Below the pieces are notes generated by a model that saw only the letters and a list, made by a program, of their open reading frames with translations, did no database searches and had not been told where the DNA came from. This document shows positions 57,901 through 64,000 of a stretch of DNA of 64,000 bases, piece after piece. How positions within the stretch are numbered: the stretch's first letter is position 1; each line of letters starts with the position of its first letter. Source of the stretch: Bradyrhizobium sp. C9 (GTDB lineage: Bacteria > Pseudomonadota > Alphaproteobacteria > Rhizobiales > Xanthobacteraceae). The DNA lies in contig NZ_NWTG01000015.1 in the NCBI RefSeq assembly GCF_002532045.1, positions 62,001 through 126,000 on the forward strand, in the 5' to 3' direction. The translations under genes and the position numbers were made by a program.

Positions 57901-60900
57901 TCGCAAAGCCCGACACGGTCAGCATCACGTCCGAAACCTTCGCGAGCCCGGTCAGTCCGCCCCTCGTGGCGAAGTCGATCTCGGTGGTCTCGCAGCCGGT
58001 CGAGACCAAGACGATCGGCTTGGGCCTCGCCACCATCACCCGCGCGGACGGCGCCAGCTGGCTCGACGCAGGCTTCTCGGCCGGGCAGCAGATCCACATC
58101 TCCGGCGCAGGCAGCAACGACAATACCTACACCATCGCCGACCATGGGGTGACCGCGTCGACGATCGTGCTGACGGCATCGGCCGGCTCCGTGACGGCGG
58201 AAGGGCCGGAATTCAAGACGATCAACATCGTGAAGGACGCCAAAGGCAATCCGGTGCCCGACACGATCACGCGCACCGATGGCGGCAGCTGGCTGTCGGC
58301 GGGCTATGCGCCCGGTCAGCAGATAACGGTGTCGGGCGCCGGCAACAACAACGGCACCTACACGATCGCCGCGAACGGTGTCAGCGCCTCCACGCTGGTG
58401 CTGACGGTGAGCGGATCGCTGATCCCGGAAGGTCCTGATGTCAAGACCATCAGCTCGCAGGGCGCAGCCATCGGCGGCCTGGCTGCCGGCAAGGATTATG
58501 TGGTGGCCAACGTCAACACCGGCACCGGCACGCTGCAGCTGTTGTCGACCGAGGTGGTGGCCGTCAACTTCACCCGCCACGACGCGCAAAACGACAATGG
58601 CAACGATACGATCGATCGAACCGATGGCGGCAGCTGGATCAACGACGGGTTCTTCGCCGGCGAGACCATTTCGATCACCAACACCGCCGGCAACAACACG
58701 AATTACACGATCGCTGCCGGCGGGGTCGGGACGACATCGCTGACGCTGACGGTGAAGGACACCGTCACGGTCGAACACGATGCGGCCGCGAGGATCGACA
58801 ACACCACGCCGATCACCTTGTCCCAGCCGGCGGCAGGCGGCAGCGTTACGCATACCCTCGTCAAGGCCGGCGACCTGCCGATCGGCGGGCTCACCAGCGG
58901 CCAGACCTATTACGTCATCAATCCTGGCAACAGCACGACCTCATTCCAGTTGGCGTTGACGCCGGGTGGCGGCGCGATTGGCCTCACCGTGGCACCGGGA
59001 GCGTCGAACAACCACAGGATCGGCCCGGAAGGCATCGACCTCAATGCGTCCTCGGGATTGCAGGAGCTGCGCATCGATATCACCGGCGGGCCCGGCGTGG
59101 ACGGCCAGCAGCAGCTGCTCGGTCCCGGCGGCGTGCCCTTGAATGTCGTCTCGCCGCCCTCCGGTGACGGCATCTCTTCGGCGGTCGGTAACGGATCCGG
59201 CGGCGGCTTCGTCGGCGTCAACACGAACCACGGAACGCTGACCGAGAATCCCACCGTCACCGCGTATGTCTCGGCCGGAATCGCCACCGTGGGCGGCGAC
59301 ATTTCGATCATCGGCAGCTCGATCACCAACTCGACCGCCAGCGCCAAGAACGACACCGGCGGCTTTGTGGGCGTCGGCGACTCCACGAGCGAGAACGACC
59401 AGGCTCCCACCACGATCGCCTACGTCGACACCGGGACGCACATCGTGGCCGGCGGCAACTTCACGCTGACGGCGAATTCGTTGTCGCAGGCGACTGCCGC
59501 GACGCGATCGATCACCGGCGGTTTTGTCGGCGTGGCCAATGCCACGGCGAATTCGACTATCGATTACACGACAAGCGCGACCGTCAAGGCGAACGCCGAC
59601 GTCCTCGCGGGCAACACGATCAATGTGGCCGCCGACACCAAGATCGGAGATCCGAATACCGGCAGCGGCCAGTCGACCAACGCCTATGCCAGCGGTATCG
59701 GCCTCGGCGGCGATGGACACGCCCATGCCAACAACACGATCGGGCACCTCAACCCCGATAACTCGATCAGTCCGAGCAACACGACGGCCGACGTTGCTGA
59801 TGCGGCCTCCCTGTCTGCCCGCGCCGTCCGGGTAGCGGCGACGGTGTCACGGATCAAGTCCGTCGCGCACAGCGAAGGTTATGGCGCCGGTTTCATCGCC
59901 ATCGGCTCCGGCAACTCGAACATCAATATCGTCACAGCGAACAAGGTGTCATTGGACACTGCAGCTGCCGTGACCGGCTATGAAGGCGTCGATTTCATCG
60001 CCAACTACGATCACGTCTACACCGAGGCAAATGCATTCGGGCGCGCCACCGGGCTGTTCGGCGACGTGCACGGCGATTCCTTCAACAACACGCGTTTCGA
60101 TTCGCAGATCTTCGGCGCGAAGGGCAGCCAGCCCGGCGTGACCGGAGCGATCGTCACGGCCGGGCCGCGCGATCCCAGCGACCCGCTGCTTCCGGGAGAT
60201 GGCGGTTACACCGATCATCTGGCGTTCCGGGTCACGACCGCCAACGGCACCGATATCAAGGTCACCGCACCGCATGACAGCAGCAAGCGGTCGCTCGCGA
60301 CCGGCGGCGACAGCGGACACGGCGGTCCGGACAACGACGGTGAGCGGCCGTCCATCGACAACGACTTGATCGATTTCAGTTCCGACGTCGTGATCCTGTC
60401 GGGCCGCTCGCCGGAACTGACGGTCACCGACAACGGCGCCGGCGGCGTCACGGTAACCCGTGACGTGAACGTCCCCGTCACGATCGACGACGCCGGCAAG
60501 AAGATCATCGTCGGCAATATCGTCAACAAGGACCCGGGGCAGGTATTCTTCAGCACCGGAAAGGATACGACCGGCGCCTTGGCGGGGTCGATCAAGCACA
60601 GCGCAGGCACCGGCCTCTGGACATTCGTCGACACCTTCGATCACGTGCGCCTGCTCAATCTCTCGCAGTATACGCTGCAGGTCGGCGGCATCAGGGTCGT
60701 CAACACGACGGTCGAGCCTTTGGTCGATATCCAGAACACCAGCTCGCTCGGGCTGAGCTTCAACATCAAGCGGACGGTGAAGCCGACGCTCGTCGATGTC
60801 GAGAGCTCCAGCGCCGCCGCCCCCGCGATCGTGCTCGACGGCCAGATCGAAAACCCGATCGGTACCACGCGCATCGTCAGCCTACACGGCGACATCCGCT

Positions 60901-63900
60901 CGACCGCCAGCCGTACCGACGCGGACAACGATCCGAGCCACCCGAACACCGCCGATCTTCTCGGGCAGCTGATCCGCACCAACATCCTCGATCTCGAGAC
61001 GCCGGACGGCAACATCGGGCAGGATCCGGGCGATCTGTTCGGCCAGACACCGGTTGCCGCGAACCATCGCATCAACGTCGATATGGTCGACAGCGCGAAC
61101 GTGCCGGCGGCGACCGACTTCCTGTCGGCGCGCGTCAGCAGCGCCGATGGCTCGATCTATCTCGGTCTCAACCAGTTCTTCACCGGCGAGCTGGTGCAGT
61201 ACAGGACCGTAGGCGGCGCGACGGCGCTCAATGGACTGTCGAGCGGCGACTACTACTACGTCATCGCGTCCGACCTGCAGCACGTCCAGCTTGCCAGCAT
61301 CAACGATCCGCACACCGCCCTGAAGATCAGCGCGGCCGGCCCGTTGACTGATACGCAGTCACTGACCCCGGCGCAGCGCTTCACCGTCGTGGCCGGCAAT
61401 GCCGCGAACGGCAATGCGCGCGACGATTTCGCGTATCTCGACGTCAAGGCTCGCTTCCGCGACAATAACACGAGCGTGATCATCGACGCCGTCAACACCA
61501 CCGGCGACGCCAACCTGAAGCTGTGGGGCAGCGTCAAGGAGACCGACGTCAGCGGCGTGGACGTCGGCAACGGAGGCGGCAAGATCGACGGCATCGACGT
61601 CGTCTATGGGGGCCACATTCCGCCGCCGCTCGCGAACGCCGAAGATCACTTCACGTTCTTCAACACGCCGGACACCACCGACGGCGGTCCGCTCGACGTC
61701 GGCATGTTCGCGCTTGCCAAGGCGAACGCCACGCATATCGACAGCATTTACGTCGTCAAGGCGCTGACCCAGGACGGTCATCTCTACCGGCCGGGCATCT
61801 CCTCGGGCCACAACATCATCGTCACGGCGGCGGAGCCGACCGCGGGTAGCCCGAAACTGATCTATGTCGAGGCGATCACCAACCTGGCCGGCGGACCTTA
61901 TGATCCGGTTCCGGTACCGGCCGGCGGCGACCAGCATCACATCGACATCCTGACCAACGCCTCGATCGCCGAGGCCGAAAAGACCGGCGATCTCCGCGTC
62001 GGCCGCATCATGTCGACCGGCAAGGATGCGTTGCTGCCGAACCTCGATCCGCTGCTGCCGACCGGCAATTACGTGACCCTGAAGTCGCCCGGACGGATCA
62101 TCGACGCGGTCAACGACGGGCTCGGCGCGGATGCCGATGTCGGCGGCATCAACATCACGCTGATCGCCGGCGACAGCGAGATCACCGGCGATCCCGCTCA
62201 GGACAAGTCGGGCCAGGGCGGCATCGGTACGCCTGACAATTTCCTCGAGATCAATGTCAACGAATTGCACGGTGCGCCGCTCGGCGTGCTGACTGCTTTC
62301 GATACGGATTCCGGCAGCAACACGCAGGGAATTTTCATCACCGACGTGGTGCGCGGAGCAGAAGCGAAGACGCTTCTCGGCGGCGTGGAACTGGTCAGCG
62401 ACCTCGAGGTCGGCCTCGTCGAGACCAAGGGCGACGTGTCCCTGGCGACCCAGAGCGGCTCAATTCTCGATGCGCGCGCAGGCGGCGTCGGCGGCGACAC
62501 CGCCAGCATTGTCGGCAATACGATCGACCTGTTCGCCGACGGCGGCAATATTGGCAACGCGAACGGCGGCAACGATCTCGAGATCGACTCGCAGGCCTAT
62601 GTCGCGGGCGGCACGATCGGTGCGCGCGCGACCGGGGCCATCTACCTGACCGAAAGCAACATCGTCGATCCGGCGCTGCGGGACGCGACGCCGCCCAATC
62701 CGGCGCTCAGCGCCAATGTGGTACTGCTGCAGGCGCTGGGCCTGGGTCTCGGCGACGGCACCGCCAGCACGGGCGGGGTCGACCTGCGCTTCACCGTGCG
62801 GGAGACGCCGGCGCAGGGTGAGGATCTCAACCTGCTCGGGTCGGGCACGGTGCTGTTCCTCGAAAACGCACCCGAGTCGATCGGCCATGGGTTGATCAAC
62901 ACCCCGAACGGCTCGATTCTGCTGCGGGTCGCCGACGACGTCACGACCGACGCGAACTCGCAGATCCTCGCGGCGAAGAACATCGACATCTACGGCGACT
63001 TCTTCCGCACCGGCGAGATCTCGAGTGGCATTGCGGAGTTCGATGCAACCGACCCCGGCGACGGCACCGTCATGCACCTGCGGGGCGTGATCGCCCATGG
63101 TGCGGTGACGTTCGCCGCCGACGGCACGCCGGCCGGCAACCTGACACGCGTCTTCGGCAATACCGACAGCGATCAGATCTACTTCGACCAGACCTTCCTG
63201 GGCGGGCAGAGCGGCGACGCCGCATCGCAGATGCCGGGCACCCAGAGCCAGATCATCCATGACGGTCCAGGGCAAGGGTTCGGCACCGCCGCGGTACTGT
63301 CGGTCAAGTATTCGAGCGGCATGACCCGCGTTTACGGCAGCAACCTGCCGACACCGGCCGGCCAGTTTGCTCCGCCGGCCATCACGGTGGCTGCAACCGC
63401 GACGAACAACCTCACGTTCACTCCGAACAGCAATGGCGACACGATCGCGCGGTCGGACGGCAAGAACTGGAGCGACGACGGCTTTGCGGTCGGCGATGCC
63501 ATTTCTATCATCGGCTCGCTGATCGACAGCACGGGCAACAACAGCCACACCTACGTCATCACCGCTCTCACCGGGGCACTGATGACGCTGAGTGCCAAGA
63601 ACGTGCTGCAGAAGCAGACCCTCCACGACGACGTGAAGATCGAGAAGGACGACGGAGAGGACTTCTTCGTCGTCAACCAGCTGCAGTCGATGAAGATCAC
63701 GCAGGAGACGGCGGCCGGCGTCACGACTGGCGACACCTTGACCTTCGACGGCCAGGGCGGCAGCGACACCTACGTCATCAATACGACCGGCTCGCATGGC
63801 GGCGACGCCACCGGCGATCTGCGCAACTACGTCATCAACGTGCTTGACAGCGGCGATCCGACCGACGGCGTCGACAATCTGGCGGTCTACGGCAAGGATA

Positions 63901-64000
63901 ATCCGGGGTATGTCGGGACCGACGACGTCTTCCTGCTGCGGCGCACGACGGGAATCGCCCAGGAAAGCCCGGCCCTGCCGTCGCTCTACAAGGACGACAC
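45924..64000 (+). CDS. giant LEPR-XLL repeat protein, probable secreted/surface adhesin (3' end outside window)
   Basis: One frame is open from ATG 45924 to the window end (about 6,025 codons, no stop). GGAG lies 7 bp before the ATG. A basic N-terminus of about 54 residues leads to LEPIEPRLLLSADL (residues 56-69), the LEPR-x-LL motif seen at the start of extremely long bacterial proteins. The rest is Ala/Gly/Thr/Asp/Val-rich; I noticed no cysteine while translating it. Three repeat classes alternate: (A) 'TKAYIGxGAxVxAxGDVxVxA' beta-type units from about 47.2 to 56.2 kb; (B) 'TGDxVxY...GGLxxGxxYYV' modules near 48.7, 49.4, 49.7, 56.6, 58.8 and 61.2 kb; (C) about 70-residue 'NNGTHDTIxRxDGxNW' units at 57.0-58.8 and 63.4 kb. 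There is no ordinary signal peptide; export is probably by a C-terminal type I or other signal beyond the window. Confidence 0.85.
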   Translation, partial: MGIHWRWNKESFKRSTFESLLDKVVREIFPGRAIKRRRIGGAVRPAAKPKRQSFTLEPIEPRLLLSADLSYGSSGSSEFWVKAVDSTHVQLFNDATLTDASHQVTSAQLLSGGQLTIERGSLLGANLGDLTSDTIHIDTDTFATLDASATGISTKNLLDITFDGGDQRAFQDHVKLDKDASLQFGLSVTSNSEITATNSLTVAGDLTLKSDQIGLTGALPGAGFIPGFSQAAVAIGNAGITLDGADFLAKGGNVTLEAHSNFNISTGGGADDASGVGQFSLNDQSILNANMGSSNLSNVSLVLSFSSVKVDIGDGSTVKTQGSGDVSINALVDDAGGGIIGTAKNNSSVNFAVTVGSADPEVLIHGGSHITSAGKIDAHATSDISTLKTEVVGPDSGGDNSNSKLDGAVAVTVFESKAVAAVFESAQLSAFDATTVTASSKVIGDTKADATGVTAGAAVAVSVLYGDTTASVDGASVDGSSVTLSAASDREFGTASTSSTDGSSQHNGGSADNPSENTLSTNKATTADNTSTGAAGTESNITVAGAVSVGVDLGATSAFINNATIGHVGTGAVTVAVDPIDIISVTADGSNTGSGNNGVGVAVAIDTATRDNLAFVAGTTTIAANALSVEVKPSTASSFDAEATSGAGDPTKVGVAGSLAVNVILTTNKAYIDTGSSLTLLGSPDVLIEADSNITITTKALPGGEGGSDETKFGIGISVAVSYGQDETAAFLGNNAGVSGAKGLSLLADSVHKMDTEATGGGQGQTAVTPIIAISVADNDTHATLGTGSLLTVGVDGFSASSKLTDTVQTIATGDTKSTKTGVGISISLSIVNDSSLSTTNRDIASSGIAAFMSSAISLSESISRASSKGGEDDNASKGEDSDNSSVDGKTNAQKSFANNEKGSGGQTFGFTAGNVSTTADTIQLGSGLSTGDEVKFHILDATSGEGLLNNQNYYVRDVGGGNYKFYHSADDAKNDKNAINLIGSPNGSQEFVSVAPTPSRDTTTEGTDPNKTQSDKRPSASTSSGSVSVAGAVAINVENGKSIASIPSGRHVTATGLVSTLSSANIDSHAIANGVATASGGTGVGAAVPINVSNITNLGYIGSGAVVSGGGISAGAVMADREIAAPALAPNVVTQDGVANSVFKEDSIFVGLDAGLKNGDEVLYTPKGSSIQGLSFGGSYYVNVAEDGTIRLYGDGTGNGNGQSDAVAGNGNYVKLKSTGSGSEHDFFKYVDLPGGGTAPNLLSPIKFNPQGTVTLFNAGDDSELRTGDQVTYDAALGAAVGGLTQKTQTYYVIDLTGGHYQLAASRDDAIAGTAIALTGTGNDNQVLHDATHSSRADAASGAGDGDVGVAGSVAINVVNNDTEAVLGRGGAATLTVTGGGDVSVVAASDEANIAIARPSDGNVTGKNVGVGASVAVNVIGPDSNHNLVKAAITDGTSISGTIGALTVSATSGDASYTHGENGAESSSGVAVGISAAVAVIDDTVSAYVGTDNGTGISGTGDVSITSAVTADDLTETDAKAAGKSVGVGASVSVAVVDVENSAEVARGISTTLGGFTLQSSATVSSVAEAVATVSGASKDKSDDNNTSNASKTSDDQANKQLSGNAGNAGSSTTSLSTASGGSTATSESSSGKSSSSGEGGSDSSGVGVAAAVSVNVLTSNNTAKITHGAKITAHGALKVSAQAEDDAVAKAVGAAIAMNNSTNVGAAVGLNVVNATNKAQVTDASTISGNGITIEAITPTGKTDDFIVWGAAAAATGDNGTASVAGSVGINVIHKFETEASTAVGSHLESGANTDVTAKANFDLQTVAAAAAFSEGGSGFGATINVAVMNDVTTKAFIAGDADEAGALTVDAESTLNPTPIAIPHAPSGADLTLTSVAVAGSASGGDAAVSGSFIVNVLDIDVDAHIGSGSHINKGGLYTANAGQTVTVKAINETEIRSVAGALGVTTGSTGIGIGLDVEILTKHTLAYIGSQAMVQAGGAVSVTATSTETMLSIAGTLGVGDDVGVTASVAIADIHGDTEAYIDGGAHVDAGAGVTVDASSSFTTTMIAGAVGGGGDAGIGVANTTLVHSDTVLAYVGQSAKVNAGGDVDIAASAGEDIITIAAGIAVGGDAGVAGSAAVNVLDETTKAYVGPGATVTTSVGSGGNLQISASDPTSIVSVAGSLGISGGVAAGVGADVGDMTKHTYAYIDSGVTASIDGNIIVDAEASESLISVAAGIGVGDVGVAADAGVHVFDLHTRAFIGDDPANPSGFGPGDVHATGSISFAANDASDINEVVGVLAAGSVGVAAGVGVDVFTKDTEAFIGAGANVTADGFGTGLSVNTGRFDPQFDTNAPTFDPQGGSAGVKSGDASTFSDATSNDPNVRANLKSQGQVNTPQLGDMDLNNNNNKTQMKTEDPSLSGRRSAPVHLAPGFHGLAVAATNTDAIRTFTISFAAGSVGVGVSAGVDVVHATTKAYIGDNATINTDTPNAGLGPRAQSVLVGAGDDFYHLAIGVGVGVGGVGVAPNVGVNVVGDPASNPSPSSTEAFIGKSAIVNALNDVVVEATASEDTVLVGIAVGGGGVGVGANVGVMVINDITKAFINDGAHVTAHGDVLVSAVDDSHVFILSGALGVGGSAGIGAAVGVMVFDKDTQAFIGNGAHVDAFGGGGQDGVFTGDITSGSFDKATKSGVIVQAESSENILHIVAAGGGGFVGVSGAVGVTLMNTDTDAIIGQNAVINGDQVDAHPGQNVYVSAADAVSVQTFVIGIAAGFAGISGAIDVGTLNANVRADVEPNADVHASGDIHVDALSLKNFSGFDASGAFGAVGVGGTVSVWSIGTQIQKTTTDNTGTQTKSALDGGGNSADSYATGQVDSGTGLATGSSGKGGGFGNFSSDATGNQNTNTNRVHQGTQKAMTDLGSSVPTGSAISGEEDAAPQPKNQNPAAVPLGTTAVVEGGANLTAGGAIGVTANESDTITVAAGQIAAGIVGAGASVALLSVADNVAAFANGNLSAGGNIDVNAFLNEGLNLTAIDGSAGFVGIGAAVVVINDNSLTQVSLGNVTQAGDVTVNASDTRNIQQLTGEVAAGGVAAGVSFTNLNVTGGANAIVANNAQIGQSAGKTVHSLKLTSSSTDTAQTETVAVSAGIGAFSVNFAEDTMSPSVDAQIGDGANIKTTGDVTIDAAAVEKLDTNIVGVAAGGLAVGASIAKADVEPHVTASIGNGTTAANNISVTASTNQGVDPHGGFGANADGASSAGAVVAVAGASTTAIMSPVIESAIKGRVNASGSVQIRAIGNNRAAATSHGIGGGLVGVGASISEADIKGSTTAHLDGEVRDDTGGPGAVNLTIQALDTDTASAYSQAVGGGLIAGTDNSATVSMTPTVHGYISTNGLISTSGNINVTATENPEGDAVTKGVTGGLIGVGASSGTTTINPDVLAYISAGTVHAGTLGTNQINVKATAAPPSVNVPTYTITSINSANDTLHVVGNGLSTGDVVTYDNEGHTLIGATATGTGTGSLETTFTDPTTIDKNTGKPSIVIRPYNVISIGVDDLALGSIFDGAAVNADTDTITFQTPHNFQSGDAVVYEPGAGSPVIGGLTAGTTYYVRVIDGFRIKLETTQDRALNPQNYLTTFNPSLITGGNTINVANNFTDKEAVTYEAPPAETFSSKQVDSGTSTIKFLNDDGTPQNPFTNGEVVSYDNSSSTTTGVIFDNSTTLSVTFNQTATLGVTFGNNGTHDTITRTDGKNWVDFGFIPGEQITITGAGNNNGTFTIADNGVTNSTLQLTSNGSFAHKVSTTFTFSNNGTHDTIQRNDGGNWQTSGYQPGQIITVAGSGNDDGTYTIAAGGVGASTLVLTSNGSFAHANTAQLSLGNSGSHDTITRADGVNWLNLGYAAGQQIHLAGAGLNNATYTIDASYTGGAMLVLTTNGAFAQVDTVSVTFGNNGTNDTIKRADGLDWSTLGYAVGQQIVISGNGDNNGTYTIDAGFAGGDTLVLTSNGTVVAEGPETKTFAKPDTVSITSETFASPVSPPLVAKSISVVSQPVETKTIGLGLATITRADGASWLDAGFSAGQQIHISGAGSNDNTYTIADHGVTASTIVLTASAGSVTAEGPEFKTINIVKDAKGNPVPDTITRTDGGSWLSAGYAPGQQITVSGAGNNNGTYTIAANGVSASTLVLTVSGSLIPEGPDVKTISSQGAAIGGLAAGKDYVVANVNTGTGTLQLLSTEVVAVNFTRHDAQNDNGNDTIDRTDGGSWINDGFFAGETISITNTAGNNTNYTIAAGGVGTTSLTLTVKDTVTVEHDAAARIDNTTPITLSQPAAGGSVTHTLVKAGDLPIGGLTSGQTYYVINPGNSTTSFQLALTPGGGAIGLTVAPGASNNHRIGPEGIDLNASSGLQELRIDITGGPGVDGQQQLLGPGGVPLNVVSPPSGDGISSAVGNGSGGGFVGVNTNHGTLTENPTVTAYVSAGIATVGGDISIIGSSITNSTASAKNDTGGFVGVGDSTSENDQAPTTIAYVDTGTHIVAGGNFTLTANSLSQATAATRSITGGFVGVANATANSTIDYTTSATVKANADVLAGNTINVAADTKIGDPNTGSGQSTNAYASGIGLGGDGHAHANNTIGHLNPDNSISPSNTTADVADAASLSARAVRVAATVSRIKSVAHSEGYGAGFIAIGSGNSNINIVTANKVSLDTAAAVTGYEGVDFIANYDHVYTEANAFGRATGLFGDVHGDSFNNTRFDSQIFGAKGSQPGVTGAIVTAGPRDPSDPLLPGDGGYTDHLAFRVTTANGTDIKVTAPHDSSKRSLATGGDSGHGGPDNDGERPSIDNDLIDFSSDVVILSGRSPELTVTDNGAGGVTVTRDVNVPVTIDDAGKKIIVGNIVNKDPGQVFFSTGKDTTGALAGSIKHSAGTGLWTFVDTFDHVRLLNLSQYTLQVGGIRVVNTTVEPLVDIQNTSSLGLSFNIKRTVKPTLVDVESSSAAAPAIVLDGQIENPIGTTRIVSLHGDIRSTASRTDADNDPSHPNTADLLGQLIRTNILDLETPDGNIGQDPGDLFGQTPVAANHRINVDMVDSANVPAATDFLSARVSSADGSIYLGLNQFFTGELVQYRTVGGATALNGLSSGDYYYVIASDLQHVQLASINDPHTALKISAAGPLTDTQSLTPAQRFTVVAGNAANGNARDDFAYLDVKARFRDNNTSVIIDAVNTTGDANLKLWGSVKETDVSGVDVGNGGGKIDGIDVVYGGHIPPPLANAEDHFTFFNTPDTTDGGPLDVGMFALAKANATHIDSIYVVKALTQDGHLYRPGISSGHNIIVTAAEPTAGSPKLIYVEAITNLAGGPYDPVPVPAGGDQHHIDILTNASIAEAEKTGDLRVGRIMSTGKDALLPNLDPLLPTGNYVTLKSPGRIIDAVNDGLGADADVGGINITLIAGDSEITGDPAQDKSGQGGIGTPDNFLEINVNELHGAPLGVLTAFDTDSGSNTQGIFITDVVRGAEAKTLLGGVELVSDLEVGLVETKGDVSLATQSGSILDARAGGVGGDTASIVGNTIDLFADGGNIGNANGGNDLEIDSQAYVAGGTIGARATGAIYLTESNIVDPALRDATPPNPALSANVVLLQALGLGLGDGTASTGGVDLRFTVRETPAQGEDLNLLGSGTVLFLENAPESIGHGLINTPNGSILLRVADDVTTDANSQILAAKNIDIYGDFFRTGEISSGIAEFDATDPGDGTVMHLRGVIAHGAVTFAADGTPAGNLTRVFGNTDSDQIYFDQTFLGGQSGDAASQMPGTQSQIIHDGPGQGFGTAAVLSVKYSSGMTRVYGSNLPTPAGQFAPPAITVAATATNNLTFTPNSNGDTIARSDGKNWSDDGFAVGDAISIIGSLIDSTGNNSHTYVITALTGALMTLSAKNVLQKQTLHDDVKIEKDDGEDFFVVNQLQSMKITQETAAGVTTGDTLTFDGQGGSDTYVINTTGSHGGDATGDLRNYVINVLDSGDPTDGVDNLAVYGKDNPGYVGTDDVFLLRRTTGIAQESPALPSLYKDD
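51838..54160 (+). repeat. dense run of class A units inside the giant gene
   Basis: Units of about 60-75 residues recur with the pattern xxVxDxxTKAYIGxGAxVxA, then GDVxVxA and a small hydrophobic Ala/Gly/Val block (e.g. VGVGVGGVGVAPNVGVNV). Copies read TEAYIDGGAHVDAGAGVTVD, TKAYVGPGATVTTSVGSGG, TEAFIGAGANVTADG, TKAFINDGAHVTAHGDVLVS and TQAFIGNGAHVDAFG. Confidence 0.75.
57042..58770 (+). repeat. class C tandem units inside the giant gene
   Basis: About eight units of ~210 bp start near 57051, 57265, 57480, 57685, 57910, 58205 and 58560. Typical wording: TFGNNGTHDTITRTDGKNW, then GQQITISGAGNNNGTYTI, then STLVLTSNGS. The DNA of adjacent units is also alike, so the array is likely to recombine. 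One more unit stands alone near 63415. Confidence 0.8.

Noticed and set aside
45753..63797. Many long minus-strand ORFs (up to about 900 codons) across the giant gene
   Set aside because: They are antisense shadows of a GC-rich, Ala/Gly/Asp-rich plus frame; their sequences are Arg/Asp/His-rich with no family resemblance, and the plus frame is continuous with a good start and motif.

Overview
The window comes from the chromosome of a high-GC alphaproteobacterium. Gene content and protein style (LivHMGF-type uptake, several MDR/LLM/Mo-hydroxylase catabolic genes, a phasin, many tiny SD-preceded ORFs, TctC/Bug proteins) fit Bradyrhizobium or a close relative; this is inferred from recognition, not from a marker gene.

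Layout. 1-5 kb: the end of a GlxA/AraC-type regulator, an FMN-dependent alpha-hydroxy-acid oxidase, then small proteins (zinc-knuckle peptide, phasin, DUF883-like and other membrane peptides), with three copies of a dispersed intergenic repeat and a strong terminator. 5.2-18.4 kb: a coherent catabolic locus. It holds a two-component flavin monooxygenase (oxygenase + reductase) with its TetR regulator, a PuuE-like hydrolase and an LLM monooxygenase on the opposite strand, a three-subunit molybdenum hydroxylase, and a complete five-gene branched-chain-amino-acid-type ABC importer. A 14-bp motif is shared by the two control regions. It looks like an uptake and ring-oxidation/ring-opening system for an unidentified, probably nitrogen-heterocyclic, compound. 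18.4-26.9 kb: a zinc alcohol dehydrogenase, a second ABC importer (binding protein, two permeases, ATPase) with a GpdQ-like metallophosphodiesterase, a Crp/Fnr regulator, and a Tat-exported amidohydrolase.

26.9-35.7 kb is a recombination-scarred accessory zone. A frameshifted TctC/Bug pseudogene abuts a 3'-half tRNA-Gly(UCC) remnant, which abuts a fragment of a DUF2384 antitoxin gene. The zone also carries a phosphomannomutase/phosphoglucomutase, a lipoprotein, a Wzz-like chain-length protein and an intact RES-Xre toxin-antitoxin pair with a readable autoregulatory promoter. 35.7-42.6 kb: DUF485 protein + ActP-type symporter, fumarylacetoacetase, an AraC regulator, and a divergent enoyl-CoA hydratase/CoA-transferase pair.

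43-64 kb: a SARP/BTAD-TolB-TPR regulator stands divergent to one giant open frame (45924 to the window end, more than 6,000 codons, no stop). Its N-terminus carries a LEPR-x-LL motif and the rest is built of at least three interleaved repeat families. It is probably a giant surface or secreted adhesin. The long minus-strand ORFs across it are codon-bias shadows.

Most promising leads: the heterocycle-type catabolic locus, the giant LEPR-XLL protein with its divergent SARP-type regulator, and the tRNA-Gly recombination scar.
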